Shown here piece by piece: positions 44,961 to 51,324 of a stretch of DNA of 51,324 nt (position 1 is its first letter; every line of letters starts with the position of its first letter). Source of the stretch: Isosphaeraceae bacterium. GTDB taxonomy: Bacteria > Planctomycetota > Planctomycetia > Isosphaerales > Isosphaeraceae. The notes under the pieces are model-generated. The model was not told the origin of the DNA. It saw only the letters and a program-made list of their open reading frames with translations, and did not search any database. Location of the stretch: assembly GCA_025356475.1 (NCBI GenBank), contig JANXSX010000211.1, positions 1-51,324 on the forward strand, read 5' to 3'. Made by a program: the position numbers and the translations under genes.

Positions 44961-45233
44961 ATGAGTCTCGATGAAATCGGCGGTGCCGCCGCCAAGACGC
45001 GGAGGCGGGCAAACTCCAAGGCGGCGGACCTTCATTCCGCCAAGCGGCTGAAATGCACCATCTCCCTCTCCCCCCAGGCTTCTCAACGTCTGGGCGTCCA
45101 TGCCTCGATGACGGGGAAGGATCGATCGGAGGTGGTGGAGACGCTCATCAATCAGCACCTCCGCCGTTACGTGGTCAGCGACCGGGGATCGCCCGAATCC
45201 CAGAAAGCTGGTATTTCAGAAAGCGAAGAGTAG
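44961..45233 (+). CDS. Small ribbon-helix-helix (CopG-like) DNA-binding protein
   Basis: A 90-residue protein. Residues about 25-75 form a ribbon-helix-helix domain (RLKCTISLSPQASQRLG, then GKDRSEVVETLINQHLRRYV). It is divergent from parA and probably regulates this region or binds the centromere. Two nearly identical 21-bp repeats flank it, the second lying inside its last codons. I use ATG 44961 because GGGG lies six bases before it; ATG 44955 is also possible. The two ribbon-helix-helix proteins at this locus are not alike outside the fold. Confidence 0.72.
   Translation: MSLDEIGGAAAKTRRRANSKAADLHSAKRLKCTISLSPQASQRLGVHASMTGKDRSEVVETLINQHLRRYVVSDRGSPESQKAGISESEE
45196..45216 (+). repeat. 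21-bp repeat, copy 2 (within the 3' end of the ribbon-helix-helix gene)
   Basis: One mismatch to 44823-44843 (C for A at the tenth base of the CCCAGAAAG-TGG part). It overlaps the last codons of the gene, so coding and site functions may coexist. Confidence 0.7.
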
Positions 45234-45278
45234 TTCGCGCAGCCTGGACGGCGGGGCAGGGGGGGCCTCGCAGTAAAA

Positions 45279-45295
45279 CCCCGAAAGCCATATTT
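45279..45295 (+). repeat. Degenerate copy of the partition-region repeat
   Basis: CCCCGAAAGCCATATTT resembles the repeat core with one base missing and GG-T changed. It lies 46 bases after the ribbon-helix-helix stop. Confidence 0.4.
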
Positions 45296-45378
45296 ATTTC
45301 TTTCTGTAAATCCATAATTATGGTTTTATTGCTTTTGACCTTTCCCGCCGTTGGCGACCCGGCGATTGGCCCGGGGCC

Positions 45379-45705
45379 TCAAGCCTCGCCGGGAGCAACC
45401 GCCTCGGCCGGGTCGCCCTTCTCGTCGGGGACGAGGAGGGTCATCTTCCCCGACACGGGGAGGCTCGTGAGGGTGACGTTGAGGCCCGCCCCGCTCTTCG
45501 TCCGGAACGCGACGCCGATGCGATTCCAGTAGGTCTTGTCGCCCCGCTCGGCTTCCGGGCGACCAACGGAAGCCCCCCCTAAACCGCAAAACCCCCTTTT
45601 CCTTTTTCCCCCGTATCCCCGCCGGGGACGGAAGGGGGACGAACACGGGCGCGGCGAAGCCGCTTCCGCTCGGAACAACCGGCCATTTCTGCCCCCCACA
45701 GGCAT
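45379..45705 (-). CDS. Small conserved-type protein, start uncertain
   Basis: The last 55 residues (DKTYWNRIGVAFRTKSG, LNVTLTSLPVSGKMTLLVP) match a pattern I recall from short plasmid proteins of unknown function, roughly YWxRxGxAF followed by VxLxxLPxxGxxxL. Codons before about 45560 look non-coding, and the ATG at 45705 lies inside a hairpin, so the true start is probably internal (a TTG at 45678 or another weak start), or the gene is 5'-truncated. Function unknown. Confidence 0.45.
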   Translation of the reverse strand: MPVGGRNGRLFRAEAASPRPCSSPFRPRRGYGGKRKRGFCGLGGASVGRPEAERGDKTYWNRIGVAFRTKSGAGLNVTLTSLPVSGKMTLLVPDEKGDPAEAVAPGEA

Positions 45706-45720
45706 TTGGGGGCAGAAATG
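45684..45720. terminator. 13-bp perfect inverted repeat downstream of rep
   Basis: CATTTCTGCCCCC (45684-45696) and GGGGGCAGAAATG (45708-45720) enclose an 11-base loop. It lies about 240 bases past the rep stop and could end that transcript, or act as a binding site near the replication region. Confidence 0.5.
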
Positions 45721-45960
45721 AGCCGGAACACACAGCGGCGGGAGCGCAGCGACCCTCCGTCAGGCGACGGAGTAGCGAACCCTCATGAACGACGCATGTC
45801 GGGCATGGGGTTCGCCCGTCACCGGCTCTCGCACCAGTTTGCCGGGAGGGCGGCGAAGCCGGTCGCGAAGCGACGGGAGCGAAGCGGACCCCGGGAGGGA
45901 AACGGTGCCGCATGGCGGCAGGTGCCCAAAGCACAAGGACCGGCAGGTCATCGTCACGGG
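45706..45960. other. Non-coding spacer after rep with short hairpins
   Basis: No supported gene. It contains CTCCGTC/GACGGAG (four-base loop, near 45755-45772), TCGCGAAGCGA and TGCCGC/GCGGCA (near 45910). Recurring GGGAGCGNAGCG words suggest a structured or repetitive spacer. Confidence 0.35.
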
Positions 45961-47409
45961 CTAGGCGACGGGTGGGCGATCTCGGGTGGCGAGGATGTTT
46001 CGGATGAACTCTTGCCTGCGGAGCGTCCGGGCCAGGCTCCTGAACGCCCCGGTCTCCATCGCCAGGGTGGCGGGGTCGGCTTGGGCTCGCGCGGCCGAAT
46101 CAAGCGCCTCCTGCTGTTCCGGGCTCAGGGAAGCCCAATAAGCTTCGATGGCCCCCCGCTCGGTCTTCTCGCGGGCCTTTTCTTCGCATTCCTTGCGACG
46201 ATCTTCGGCCACCTTTCGTTCCCTAGCTTGCTTGGCTTCCTTTTGCTGCTGGCGCTCGGCCGCGGAAACGAAGCCCTTCGGGGCCTTGTAGTCGTCGATG
46301 ATGGATTTGACGAGATACCCCTCCGGACTCCGGGCGACCCGCTTATCCTGCTTCTCCAGGAGCCAATCGAACACGTCGATTTTCGCCTCGATCTTCGCGG
46401 CGGGGTGCTTGCCGACCAATTCGGCTGCCGTCTTGCCCGTGACTCCTCGCTTGGTGAGTTCGATCACGAGGGCAGGGCGGTCGGCCTCGGGGGTCTCCTG
46501 TCGCGGATCGCTCGTCGATTCGACGACACCGGCGGAATTCAGGATCAGTCGGATTTTCCACCCCTTGCCGTCTTTAGGAAACCGTTTGGAGTCCGGCAAT
46601 CGCGTGAGGAACCCGATCGATTCAAGCTCGCTGATGGCCGGTTGCAATTTCCGCTTCAGGTGGGCAGGGCCGTCGTAATTGCGGCCCAGGCCGATATGCT
46701 CGCAAGCGAACTCTTTGAGGGGGAAGGTCCAATCCGCCCGATGATGGAACCGCTTGTCGAGGAAGCGATACATCCTCTTCGCGGTGGAATTGCTCAGTCC
46801 CATGCACAAATCGTAATCCAGGGGTTTCAAGTACCCGGCCTGGAAGCTCTCGAAGATGACTTCGTTCCACACGATGAATGAAGGCATCAGATCGAGTTGG
46901 GCGTCGTCGGCCCGGAAGTCGTTCAGCTCGAATCGATCGAGGATGTGGAACCCGGCAGATTTCCAGGATTTCGTGCGATTATCTCGCCAAGCATTCTCAT
47001 ATTTCAAATAAACGCTCGTCCATCGATCCAATGCGGTGGCGATCCTCTCATAGCTCGCCCCGCCCATGCTCCATCTCAACAACTGAACCAGTTCATAACG
47101 ACTGAATTCGAGCCTTCTTTGGGTGAAGTTGTTTTTCTTCTTGGTGAGTTGAATTAAAGATAAGATGACTTCATCATCCAAGGCCGTGGTGAGGCCGTGG
47201 TTCCCGGCCGTGATCGTCAGTTTCCGCGTTAGGGTGAGCCCGCTTCGCTCGTCGTGAATTTCATCCTGATAGATAGCCTCTTGCTGGTTTTTGGGCACGC
47301 GGTCCGTCAGGAGGGCGATGGGGAACTCGGCGAGGTTCATCTCGTCGCGCCCAAGCAGCGCGAGAGCTTTGTGTGGCAGGTTCGGGCGGATGTCGTCGGT
47401 TGATTTCAT
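45961..47409 (-). CDS. repA: Plasmid replication initiator (RepA/RPA family)
   Basis: A 482-residue initiator. Features typical of the replication initiator A family include KNQQEAIYQDEIHDE, the helix-turn-helix-rich RRLEFSRYELVQLLRWS and the second winged-helix region YRFLDKRFHHRADWTFPLKE, LKRKLQPAISELESIGFLTR. A C-terminal extension contains a coiled coil (AERQQQKEAKQARERKVAED). It would bind iterons at the origin and load the replication machinery. ATG 47409 has AAGGAGA 11 bases upstream. Repeats directly upstream (47538-47633) are the presumed origin. The presence of this gene marks the region as a plasmid or an integrated plasmid. Confidence 0.87.
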   Translation of the reverse strand: MKSTDDIRPNLPHKALALLGRDEMNLAEFPIALLTDRVPKNQQEAIYQDEIHDERSGLTLTRKLTITAGNHGLTTALDDEVILSLIQLTKKKNNFTQRRLEFSRYELVQLLRWSMGGASYERIATALDRWTSVYLKYENAWRDNRTKSWKSAGFHILDRFELNDFRADDAQLDLMPSFIVWNEVIFESFQAGYLKPLDYDLCMGLSNSTAKRMYRFLDKRFHHRADWTFPLKEFACEHIGLGRNYDGPAHLKRKLQPAISELESIGFLTRLPDSKRFPKDGKGWKIRLILNSAGVVESTSDPRQETPEADRPALVIELTKRGVTGKTAAELVGKHPAAKIEAKIDVFDWLLEKQDKRVARSPEGYLVKSIIDDYKAPKGFVSAAERQQQKEAKQARERKVAEDRRKECEEKAREKTERGAIEAYWASLSPEQQEALDSAARAQADPATLAMETGAFRSLARTLRRQEFIRNILATRDRPPVA

Positions 47410-47506
47410 GCAATCACTCTCCTTCCAAAATGAGCAACGACGATTTTCTGCCCGAGTTGTTGTTTACTAGCAAGGTTATAAGTTTAAGAGGTTACCGCAA
47501 AAAAGA

Positions 47507-47523
47507 TCCTTACGCAATAAGGA
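47507..47523. promoter_or_regulatory. Inverted repeat upstream of rep, candidate operator
   Basis: TCCTTA-CGCAA-TAAGGA in an AT-rich stretch (about 47455-47530) about 100 bases before the rep start. It could be an autoregulatory site for the initiator or part of the melting region. Confidence 0.45.
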
Positions 47524-47537
47524 CTTATGGCGTTTTT

Positions 47538-47633
47538 CCGGCCCCGGATGACAATAGGACCGGCCCCGGATGACAATAGGACCGGCCTCATCTGACGAAC
47601 CGGGCGGGCAACCGGCCTCGGATAACAAGTCTG
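47538..47633. repeat. Iteron-like repeats, presumed oriV
   Basis: Two perfect tandem 22-bp units (47538-47559 and 47560-47581), each starting CCGGCC and containing TGACAATAGG, are followed by degraded copies starting at 47582 and 47612. They lie beside an AT-rich stretch and immediately upstream of rep, the classical layout of an iteron-type replication origin. Confidence 0.68.
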
Positions 47634-47671
47634 CCGGTGTCGAGAGTGATCGAAAAACCGAACCCGGGCGG

Positions 47672-48091
47672 TCAGATGCGCCAATTCATGAGGATCAGGG
47701 GATGGCCGAGTTGCTGAATCCGCTGGAAGTGGGTGGTGTTGCCTGTGGCCAGTTCCAGGCCGTGATGGAGGGCGATGGCGGCGATCATCGGATCGGCGAT
47801 GCCGATCGGCTGGCCGGTACGGTCCAGCTCGCCGGCGATGCGGCCGGCCAGTTCGGCGGCGGGCTGGTCGAATTCAAGAACTTCCTGGCCCGCGATCGAG
47901 GCGAGGAAGGCGTTGAGGCGGAACGGGTTATTCGCCCGCTGGTGGCCCCGCACGATCTCCGTGACGCTGATGACCGAGAGCGTGTAACGGCCGAAGGCAC
48001 GCCGATAGGTGGTGGCGTTGGCCGCGACGGTTGGGTTGATGCCTTTGCCGATCTCGGAGATGATGTCGGTGTCGAGCAGGGCCTTATTCAA
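47672..48091 (-). CDS. vapC: VapC-type PIN-domain toxin
   Basis: A 139-residue PIN ribonuclease. The acidic pocket is visible as LLDTDI (Asp7), SVTEIVRG (Glu near 45) and IGIADPMIA (Asp near 99); the last position reads TGNTTHF, with Asn where many family members have Asp, a common variant. It would cleave RNA unless bound by the antitoxin. It overlaps the antitoxin gene by eight bases, with the antitoxin first. This toxin-antitoxin pair beside the origin fits plasmid addiction. Confidence 0.85.
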   Translation of the reverse strand: MNKALLDTDIISEIGKGINPTVAANATTYRRAFGRYTLSVISVTEIVRGHQRANNPFRLNAFLASIAGQEVLEFDQPAAELAGRIAGELDRTGQPIGIADPMIAAIALHHGLELATGNTTHFQRIQQLGHPLILMNWRI

Positions 48092-48344
48092 GGTCGAGTT
48101 CCCGCCACTTGTCTTCCCGGCGGTTGCGGTAGGCGTCGGCGACGATTTGGTCCATGTCGTCGGCGTAGTCTCGCATCGAGCCGAGCAGGAGGTCGGGGCC
48201 GGGATCGGTGGTCGGCTGCGGGCGGTGGCGGCTCAGAAGCAGGCGGACGGCTTCGGCCATCGCGTCGTCAAGCGTGGGGAAGTGGCCGCTAGATACCTCG
48301 GCACGGAGGGAGGATTCCAGGTCGTTGGGTAGATGTATGGTCAT
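48084..48344 (-). CDS. vapB: VapB-type ribbon-helix-helix antitoxin
   Basis: An 86-residue protein. The N-terminal ribbon-helix-helix part (MTIHLPNDLESSLRAEV, LDDAMAEAVRLLLS) should bind the operon's operator, and the acidic C-terminal half should wrap the toxin. ATG 48344 is preceded by GAGGAGG. It is the first gene of the pair and likely represses it together with the toxin. Confidence 0.8.
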   Translation of the reverse strand: MTIHLPNDLESSLRAEVSSGHFPTLDDAMAEAVRLLLSRHRPQPTTDPGPDLLLGSMRDYADDMDQIVADAYRNRREDKWRELDLE

Positions 48345-48838
48345 AAAAAAATCCTCCTCTGGTAGAGTTTATCACATCGGATCAAAACTGCCAAGCTATC
48401 ATATTGATGAAATTATGTTATAAGAAATTTTTGATGACCTGGTAAGGCGGGCGGGCAAATCCAGCCGTGGCATCCGTCAGACCCGGATGTCGGTAGGTCG
48501 GAACCCCTCCAAAGGCATGACGGTGGGCAAGCTGGATGCAACGACCAACCAATTTCCAAGGACGGGCTGGCAGTCGCTATAAAATTTACATAAACTGATT
48601 TCCAGTAAAGACTTGTGGCTATTGGTTGGTTGGGCGTTGTGCGAAATGGCTGGTTGCTGACGCGAATTCCGTCGGAATCGAGTTGATTTTGCCCTCCAGG
48701 GAAGCGATAATAACTGACGAAGCACTTAGCGGATGGTAGCCGTATCCAACCGGCTAGGTAACTCAAATCGACCATTCCGTGACAAGGTTCGGAACCCATC
48801 AACGAGTGGGATGCGGGCTGAGTGCGAACAATCCATGA
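48345..48838. other. 494-bp stretch without a supported gene; possible structured RNA on the plus strand
   Basis: No good ORF. Read as plus-strand RNA it contains ATTCCG-T-CGGAAT (48666-48678), TAGCCG/CGGCTA with an eight-base loop (48737-48756) and GGTTC-G-GAACC (48786-48796). A TATAAA-type box lies near 48579-48585. It runs straight into a strong intrinsic terminator. Confidence 0.4.
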
Positions 48839-48872
48839 GGCGGCCGACATTCGTGTCGGCCGCCTTTTTTTT
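48839..48872 (+). terminator. Strong intrinsic terminator, plus strand
   Basis: An 11-bp perfect stem GGCGGCCGACA/TGTCGGCCGCC around a TTCG loop, followed by eight T. The T-run is only on the plus strand, so it ends plus-strand transcripts; no plus-strand gene lies immediately upstream. The stop codon of the DUF3800 gene sits in the same T-run. Confidence 0.9.
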
Positions 48873-49509
48873 ATTCCCGCACCGTTTCGATGCCGATGGC
48901 TTTGCCTCTAAAAGAATCAAAGTATGAATTGTCGCCGTCAAGATGTCGGCATGTTGCACTACAAATCATGTCTGCAAGTTGAATGCGGAGGTCTGACTTG
49001 GACTTTCCTGGTTTGACGCTTTTGATGAACTTCCGCGTCTCTTCGGAGTGGGATGAGATGCTGTTAAATGCAGACTGCAATGAAGATGTGTATTTTTTAT
49101 CATTGCATTCGTCGTAGATAACCCTTTCGCTCACTTTATTTCCGCTCCTGGCGAATTCCAGGTAGTGGCCGGTCAGGAGACGAACCATGCCCTCGATCGT
49201 GGACGCGATAATCCGCTCCTTATCAAGAAAGTCTCTGTTGAACTGATCCTTGTCGAAGTTCTGGAAGGCGAAGCGAAATGGCAATTCAGCAACGGCTTCA
49301 TAGAACCGAAGACGTTGGGGGTGACTGATCTTCGCAAAATGAAATTCAAAATCCTGGGATATGTTCATCTGAACTTTAAGATCGCCGATTTTGGCGATAT
49401 ACTGCTCAACATCCTCCATCGAGCTGAACCATACGGCAACCAGTCGGAAGTGCCGTGCCGATTTCACGCCGGGACCTGAGTCCCCGGACTCGTCGATGAA
49501 CGTTGGCAT
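48871..49509 (-). CDS. DUF3800-like protein
   Basis: A 212-residue protein starting MPTFIDESGDSG, the signature opening of DUF3800, an RNase-H-like fold family of unsettled function often found in accessory and defence regions. Further acidic residues are in VIYDECNDKK and QLADMICSA, which could complete a metal site. The open frame extends 54 codons upstream without family support, so I start at ATG 49509. Codon use is AT-richer than in the plasmid backbone. It converges with the plus-strand terminator at its 3' end. Confidence 0.8.
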   Translation of the reverse strand: MPTFIDESGDSGPGVKSARHFRLVAVWFSSMEDVEQYIAKIGDLKVQMNISQDFEFHFAKISHPQRLRFYEAVAELPFRFAFQNFDKDQFNRDFLDKERIIASTIEGMVRLLTGHYLEFARSGNKVSERVIYDECNDKKYTSSLQSAFNSISSHSEETRKFIKSVKPGKSKSDLRIQLADMICSATCRHLDGDNSYFDSFRGKAIGIETVRE

Positions 49510-49695
49510 GAGGCGATGGTTTCCCAGGCTCCATCGCCTCGCTCCTTGATCGAGGTGAATTCCGTTCGACGGCCGCTTAAATTCTTGAGCTGTCCAAGGC
49601 CGGACCTCAGCTATTGTCCTCTGCGGCCCAGCGAAAAACAATCCTCGGTGTTGATGGAATAATGCAGCCACGCATGTTTGTGTGCATCTTGGTCT

Positions 49696-49729
49696 CTAGG
49701 CGGAAATAATCCCCTTTATTTCCGCCTAG
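49696..49729. repeat. 34-bp lox/dif-like palindrome before the recombinase
   Basis: Perfect 14-base arms (CTAGGCGGAAATAA and its complement) flank a six-base centre TCCCCT. It lies 47 bases upstream of the tyrosine recombinase start. Arm and spacer sizes resemble XerCD/dif or Cre/lox sites, so it is a candidate crossover site; a transcriptional operator is the alternative. Confidence 0.6.
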
Positions 49730-49776
49730 GGGCGTGGTACTGTTCCGGCGAACACAATCCGCCCCGGATGATACTC

Positions 49777-50757
49777 ATGTCCACCGAAATCGTCCCGATC
49801 ACCGGCCAAGCCGTCGTCGCATCCAACGGTGTGAACGCTTTGCCGTCGCTGGTGGAGCAGGGGGGCAACGCGGCCCGCTTCGCATGGGACGAATTCTTTT
49901 ATGCCGAGCATCACAACCCGCACACGCAAAAGGCGTACATGGCGGCGGTGAAGAAGTTCCTCGCCTGGTGCGAAGGGCAGGGGCTGGAGCTACTGACGAT
50001 CACGCCCGGCCTGGTGGGGCAATACCTCGTCGGCCTGGGCGGCTCGGCCGCCAAGCGGAACCTGCACCTGGCGGCGTTACGCGGCTTCTTCGATCGCCTG
50101 GTGCAACGGCACGTGGTCATCCTCAACCCGGCCGCGTCGGTGCGGGGCGTGAAGGATACCGTGATGGAAGGCAAGACGCCGGAGATCACGATCGATCAGG
50201 CCCGCACGCTGCTGGCCTCGATCGATACCAGCCATCTCCTTGGTTTGCGGGATCGGGCCGTGCTCGCCACGCTGGCCTACACCGCCTGCCGCGGCGGGGC
50301 GGTGGCCAAGCTGCGGTTGCAGGATTTCCAGAGCGACGGCAGCCAATACGTGCTGCGGTTCCAGGAGAAGGGCGGCAAGAGCCGCGAAATCCCGGTACGG
50401 CATGACCTGGAAGGCTTCATCCGAGCTTATCTCGATGCGGCGAAAATCGAGATGGAGGGCAAGGATTCACCGCTGTTCCGGGCAGGCAACGGCCGGACGA
50501 AGCGGCTGACCGGCAACGCGATGTCGAGCAAGGTAATCTGCGAGCTGGTCAAGCGGCGGCTGAAGGATGCGGGCCTGCCGTCGCGGCTATCGCCGCACAG
50601 CTTCCGCGTGACGGCGATCACCGACTTATTGACTCAGGGTGTGCCACTGGAGGACGTTCAATACCTCGCCGGGCACGCGGAGCCGCGTACCACCGGGCTT
50701 TACGACCGGCGACAGAAGAAGGTGACGCGGAACATCGTCGAGCGGATTTCAATCTAA
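49777..50757 (+). CDS. Tyrosine recombinase (XerC/D-type integrase)
   Basis: A 326-residue recombinase. The N-terminal SAM-like core-binding domain (about 45-125) includes HTQKAYMAAVKKFLAWCEGQ. Catalytic residues are Arg172 in YTACRGGAV, a Lys in QEKGGKSRE near 198-202, His274 and Arg277 in SPHSFRVT, His300 in AGHAEPRTT and Tyr309 in LYDRR. All are intact. A role in plasmid dimer resolution or integration is likely. ATG 49777 is used, with GGA about nine bases upstream; ATG 49768 is equally possible. The 34-bp palindrome just upstream is a candidate site. Confidence 0.88.
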   Translation: MSTEIVPITGQAVVASNGVNALPSLVEQGGNAARFAWDEFFYAEHHNPHTQKAYMAAVKKFLAWCEGQGLELLTITPGLVGQYLVGLGGSAAKRNLHLAALRGFFDRLVQRHVVILNPAASVRGVKDTVMEGKTPEITIDQARTLLASIDTSHLLGLRDRAVLATLAYTACRGGAVAKLRLQDFQSDGSQYVLRFQEKGGKSREIPVRHDLEGFIRAYLDAAKIEMEGKDSPLFRAGNGRTKRLTGNAMSSKVICELVKRRLKDAGLPSRLSPHSFRVTAITDLLTQGVPLEDVQYLAGHAEPRTTGLYDRRQKKVTRNIVERISI

Positions 50758-50801
50758 CTTAAAAGTATGCACATTAGGATACCGTGACGGAGTTCCTGCC
50801 G

Positions 50802-50906
50802 ATGTCGAAGAAAAAGCCGAAGAATGATGAACCGCCGAAGGAGGTACCCGACTTCAAAAAGATTTGGCTCATGATGGATTCCGGGGTGGTGCCAATAAGA
50901 GGCTGA
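50802..50906 (+). pseudogene. Possible 5' fragment of a small gene cut by an IS1595 remnant
   Basis: A 34-codon frame starting MSKKKPKNDEPPKEVPDFKK, with GGAG nine bases before the ATG at 50802. The first 26 codons look like a genuine basic N-terminus, but the frame then enters the end of the IS1595 remnant and stops. It is probably a gene truncated by insertion; a chance ORF is possible. Confidence 0.3.
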
Positions 50907-51195
50907 TTAGCGCTCCCAATAGCCTCTTGCCCCGAGCCCGGATGTTGTGAACGAACTCGAAGAACCCCAGGTACAGCGGCAGGCTCTCCTGAGGGATCCC
51001 GCGGTGGGGACGCAGCCACGAACGAAGCAGCGACCAGAACCCTTCCCGCGTGTTGACGTGGACCTCGCAGAAGCCATCGCCGTCGTCATCACGGGCGTAT
51101 TCGCCCGCCGCATGACACACCGTCTCGTGGCCGTAGCCCCATTCCTCCAGGCGGCTGTAGATGTCATATTCATCGGTGTAAATGGGGTCCGACAA
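50869..51195 (-). pseudogene. IS1595-like transposase C-terminal fragment
   Basis: The translation keeps the second half of an ISXO2-type DDE domain: YTDEYDIYSRLEEWGYGHE (second Asp), HAAGEYARDDDGDGFCEVHV, then SWLRPHRGIPQESLPLYLGF. The zinc ribbon and first catalytic Asp are absent: similarity begins at about 51186. It ends near 50869, where the IS end should be. A different copy from the one at 25357, and closer to the usual family C-terminus. A 7-bp inverted repeat (51186-51192/51199-51205) lies at the break. Confidence 0.78.
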
Positions 51196-51324
51196 TCATC
51201 GGACCAGAAAGTCGGGATAAGGTCCAAATTCCTGGTAGGTCGATCTTTACAACGAGCGTTTCATGCTTGTGCCTAGATCGATAGCCTCAGGTAGCCTCCC
51301 TGTGATAAGAGAAAGTTATACGAT

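Noticed and set aside
45706-46881. 391-codon plus-strand ORF opposite rep
   Set aside because: Shadow of the rep gene; no motifs, and starts in a repetitive spacer.
47538-47633. CRISPR-like reading of the tandem 22-bp repeats
   Set aside because: Units are directly abutting with no spacers and lie beside rep, which fits iterons instead.
47570-48292. 240-codon plus-strand ORF opposite vapBC
   Set aside because: Antisense of two recognisable toxin-antitoxin genes and overlapping the iterons.
48413-48850. 145-codon minus-strand ORF in the region before the terminator
   Set aside because: No ribosome site, odd composition, runs antisense into the terminator hairpin; no family resemblance.
51196-51324. 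Extension of the right-edge transposase fragment to the window end
   Set aside because: Similarity to IS1595 transposases stops near 51186; the remaining bases show no matching frame.

Overview
The window is GC-rich bacterial DNA with long, dense, mostly minus-strand gene runs. I infer a planctomycete, probably of the Isosphaeraceae/Gemmataceae type. The grounds are large secreted or Calx-beta-like proteins, weak or absent Shine-Dalgarno sites at many starts, and IS1-like and IS1595-like elements of a kind I associate with these genomes. This is a judgement from style; no rRNA or other marker gene is present. No tRNA, rRNA or CRISPR array was seen.

Layout. (1) 185-5742 (minus): a potABCD-type polyamine ABC transporter operon, followed by a protein that fuses a periplasmic substrate-binding domain to an OmpA peptidoglycan-binding domain. 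(2) 5888-22300 (minus): a tight nine-gene run encoding a membrane-anchored degenerate protein kinase, a secreted protein, a dynamin/SrfC-like GTPase, an Hsp70/SrfB-like ATPase, an 1180-residue orphan, a MotA/TolQ-like membrane protein, a Calx-beta-like periplasmic protein, a small membrane protein and a secreted vWA protein. Several junctions are ATGA overlaps. I read this as one envelope-spanning NTP-driven machine and as the best candidate for an undescribed system. (3) 22510-26740: insertion-sequence scrapyard around one intact secreted alpha/beta hydrolase: an IS1-like element with an 11-bp flanking repeat, a broken IS1595-like transposase, an IS3 OrfA fragment and a serine-resolvase fragment. 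(4) 26739-43319: mobilisation region with a giant N6-methylase/SNF2-helicase protein, a T4CP (TraG/VirD4), a MobF/TrwC relaxase with a C-terminal frameshift, a lone ParB, several small secreted or lipoprotein genes, and an AT-richer XRE plus winged-helix pair. No other type IV secretion genes are visible, so the element looks mobilisable rather than self-transmissible. (5) 43320-48344: plasmid maintenance: ParA plus ribbon-helix-helix partner, a second ribbon-helix-helix protein, a family of CCCAGAAAG-containing repeats and hairpins, a RepA-type initiator with iteron-like repeats, and VapBC. (6) 48345-51324: a strong plus-strand terminator with no ORF before it, a DUF3800 protein, a tyrosine recombinase with a lox/dif-like 34-bp palindrome just upstream, and a second IS1595 remnant.

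The right half is a plasmid backbone (replication, partition, dimer resolution, addiction, mobilisation). The left half is either plasmid cargo or adjoining chromosome; the window does not settle which. Three separate genes need a one-base correction at short homopolymers, so some of these breaks may be sequence errors rather than true mutations.
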